Of a stretch of DNA of 64,000 nt, positions 61,901 to 64,000 are shown one piece after another. The stretch comes from Eopsaltria australis (lineage: Eukaryota > Chordata > Aves > Passeriformes > Petroicidae): contig JAVTVJ010000795.1 of the NCBI GenBank assembly GCA_034509425.1, positions 62,001 through 126,000 of the forward strand. Reading direction: 5' to 3'. The first letter of the stretch is position 1. The number at the start of each line of letters is the position of its first letter. The notes under the pieces were generated by a model, which was not told where the DNA came from, did no database searches, and saw only the letters and a list, made by a program, of their open reading frames with translations. The position numbers were made by a program, and so were the translations under genes.

Positions 61901-64000
61901 ACACATGCAATTAATTATGGAAGATGTTGCTGCTCAAACCATCCTGGGATGCCTGAGATTTGAAACAAGTTCTGAAACATTTCAGTACAGAAGGCAGCTC
62001 CACTAACACAGCCAGCAGATTAACTATTACACTTAAACCAGATGCTGCATTGCTGCGATATGGCTCAGATCTGTTCTGCTAGCAACAATTTTTACTCATC
62101 TTTTTAATAGCACAAATACTTCTTCTTTTGCCTAAAGTAAAAGCTGGTATTTTTAAACACAGGCTGAGAGCTTGCAGGACAAAAAAAAACCCACCTACAG
62201 AGATGTTCTTTTCACAATATGCCCTCCACACTGCAGGGGAAGAAAAGTTTAATCAAAGTACAATGCTCATTCTTACTTTTCTTTGACACTGCCTCCACCC
62301 AGTGCTCCCACTCTGATGTCCTTTCATGATTCTTGGGGTTTTCTGAAGTTAATTTTGTCACTAGGTAGCAGGTCTGAAGACTTCTTACCTTAATATGAGG
62401 GTTTGTAATAGTACCTCCAATTCACAATAAAATGGCTTAATTTAAACCGTGGAGGGGTTGTTTAGAAATTGCCCTGAGTATACTTTGACCTACTGCCACC
62501 TGTGAGCCTGAATACACATTTTAAAAGAACTTTGTGTCCCTCAGTGAAATTAAATCATTAATCTAAGAACTGAATCTCATACTGAGCTATTCTGAATAAA
62601 CCTCTCTGTCAATTCAATCCACCCAAAGCTAACTGTTAGGAAAAGTGAGAGTCTAAGAGCATTCAATCTTGTTTATAGGTTTGAGGCTTCATGCACAGCA
62701 GGATCAATTATACTTAAAAATAAATGGGAGTGGGGAGGAAGACTGGAACTTTTCTGTGACCTTTCCAAAGTCTTTTCCAGAAGGCAAATGCCCACTCTTT
62801 ACTTGGCAGGTGCCTATCTCCAAATGGGCCCCTAAGCACTTTCCAGATTTCTTGCTGGATAAAAACATTCTAAGCTATTTCTGAGGTCATTGATAGTGAT
62901 AAGAATTCTGTTGCAGAAGGGAAGGGAAATATTAGGCCTAAGACCTTTCCTCTTCTTCCAGACTCAAAATGCTACTCATGTAAACCTGATAGTGCTGGGG
63001 GGTTGTTATTTCCTCTGCACCATAAGGAAGGGAATGGACATAGGTGTCACTTTGCAAAAAGCTGCAATGTTCTATAAGACTATCCAGGCTAATTTTCTGC
63101 TACAGGATTGTGGCCACCACTGATTTCAGCAGCTGTTATGCAGGACAAGGCAACTTGGCTGTGAGTGTCAGGAAGGAAGCAATGGCCTAGTTTGGAGCAT
63201 TTATCAAGGCTGTTAATGTGATATTAAAACTGAATTTTAAGATGTTTAAAGTCTTGTTCAATGAGATGTCTGAGCTCTGAGCTGTTGCAAATAATGGAAT
63301 AAAAATCCAAAGAGCCAATATAGTAAAACAGATGTGACCCACTAAAAATATTGTTCTACCTCTTTGCCAGCTTGAGAAATATACAATATTTGAGGTGAAG
63401 CAGTGTCAGACATACAGCATACCAGCACATTTTATTCTGTGCAGTCCTTTGGGGTAAGATGCTGCAGTTATGCTTTGTAGAAAATCTGGGTGTTCAGCTC
63501 AGATCAGCAACCACTGCCTTTCTAAAATGCAAGGTGCCTCTGAGCAAGAGAGAGAGGCAAATTCTCCAGTGTTTTGAACCCTGAATCGTAAGCCACCAGT
63601 TTTCCCTCTAACCCCTGAGAATACAAAAGTTAGCATTATGCACAAAAATATATGTCAAACTCATCCTATTGAGACTCAGAGTGCTTGTGAATTCAGGGTT
63701 GCTTAAGGAAATGTCACAGAGGGAAATGGCAGAGCACCACTGCAGCTGAGCTTCTCCTGCCTGTAGCAGAGTAGTGCTGTCCATGCTTTGAAGTGCATGC
63801 TGAAGGCCATGGTTCTCTGACACAGAGCTGCATGGACCATGGGGGACACTTTCCAAAAACTGATGGCTAAGCTTCAGCTCCTAAGTGCATGTTTTCCTAA
63901 ATAAGCAAATTGATGTTTTCATAAAAACTCTTGATTTCTCAAGAACCCCTGCCATTGTCAATGTTCTCTACCAGTTAGTGTTTCTCACTCCCACTTTAGT
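58961..64000. other. Noncoding stretch, no gene
   Basis: 58961-59520 may be the decayed 5' part of the old CR1. After that no repeat or gene is recognised. The 142-codon plus frame at 60683-61111 and the 61-codon plus frame at 59802-59987 (Gln/Glu-rich, coiled-coil-like) show no known domain and no supporting splice or start context. Confidence 0.5.

Overview
The window looks like bird genomic DNA, with a songbird or close relative most likely. The evidence is CR1 LINE fragments of avian type (one ending in an ATTCTATG 8-mer array), a solo LTR of the avian ERVL kind with a perfect 5-bp target-site duplication, and a second ERV LTR. No mammalian SINE or LINE families of recent age are present. 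The DNA is AT-rich and gene-poor. I could not support a single host protein-coding exon, tRNA, rRNA or CRISPR array. All open reading frames are short (142 codons or less apart from one 165-codon frame in a GC-richer patch), and none resembles a host protein I recognise. The window is best read as intergenic or intronic sequence.

Layout: 1-4760 unique AT-rich DNA; 4761-5344 solo ERVL-type LTR (minus); 5345-14850 unique DNA with a poly(T) tract, an AAAAC repeat, small tandem duplications and an inverted repeat; 14853-14960 a MIR-type SINE relic (minus), with a G-quadruplex motif and a 12-bp hairpin nearby; 15025-28060 unique DNA with a CR1 3' stub at 21728-21788 and a GC-richer patch at 22570-23190; 28062-28660 a dead CR1 ORF2 fragment (plus); 28661-36675 unique DNA holding two copies of a 23-bp sequence 1,358 bp apart; 36676-36920 CR1 (minus); 37900-38403 CR1 3' end (plus); 38751-38896 a long purine tract; 40008-40233 two AC arrays; about 40272-41085 an ERV LTR (minus); about 43240-43302 an LTR edge fragment; 51774-52165 CR1 3' end (minus); 57425-57508 a second MIR relic (plus); 57640-58960 a very old CR1 of the L3-like kind (minus), still readable over about 1.2 kb; 59000-64000 mostly unique DNA.

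There are no genes to link functionally. What can be read is a history of insertions: very old amniote-age elements (MIR, L3-like CR1), younger avian CR1 copies, and still younger LTRs. The most useful leads are the two MIR relics and the L3-like CR1, which are unusually readable for a bird and could be under constraint, the 23-bp repeat pair, and the purine tract with an upstream AATAAA. I found no convincing new biological system.
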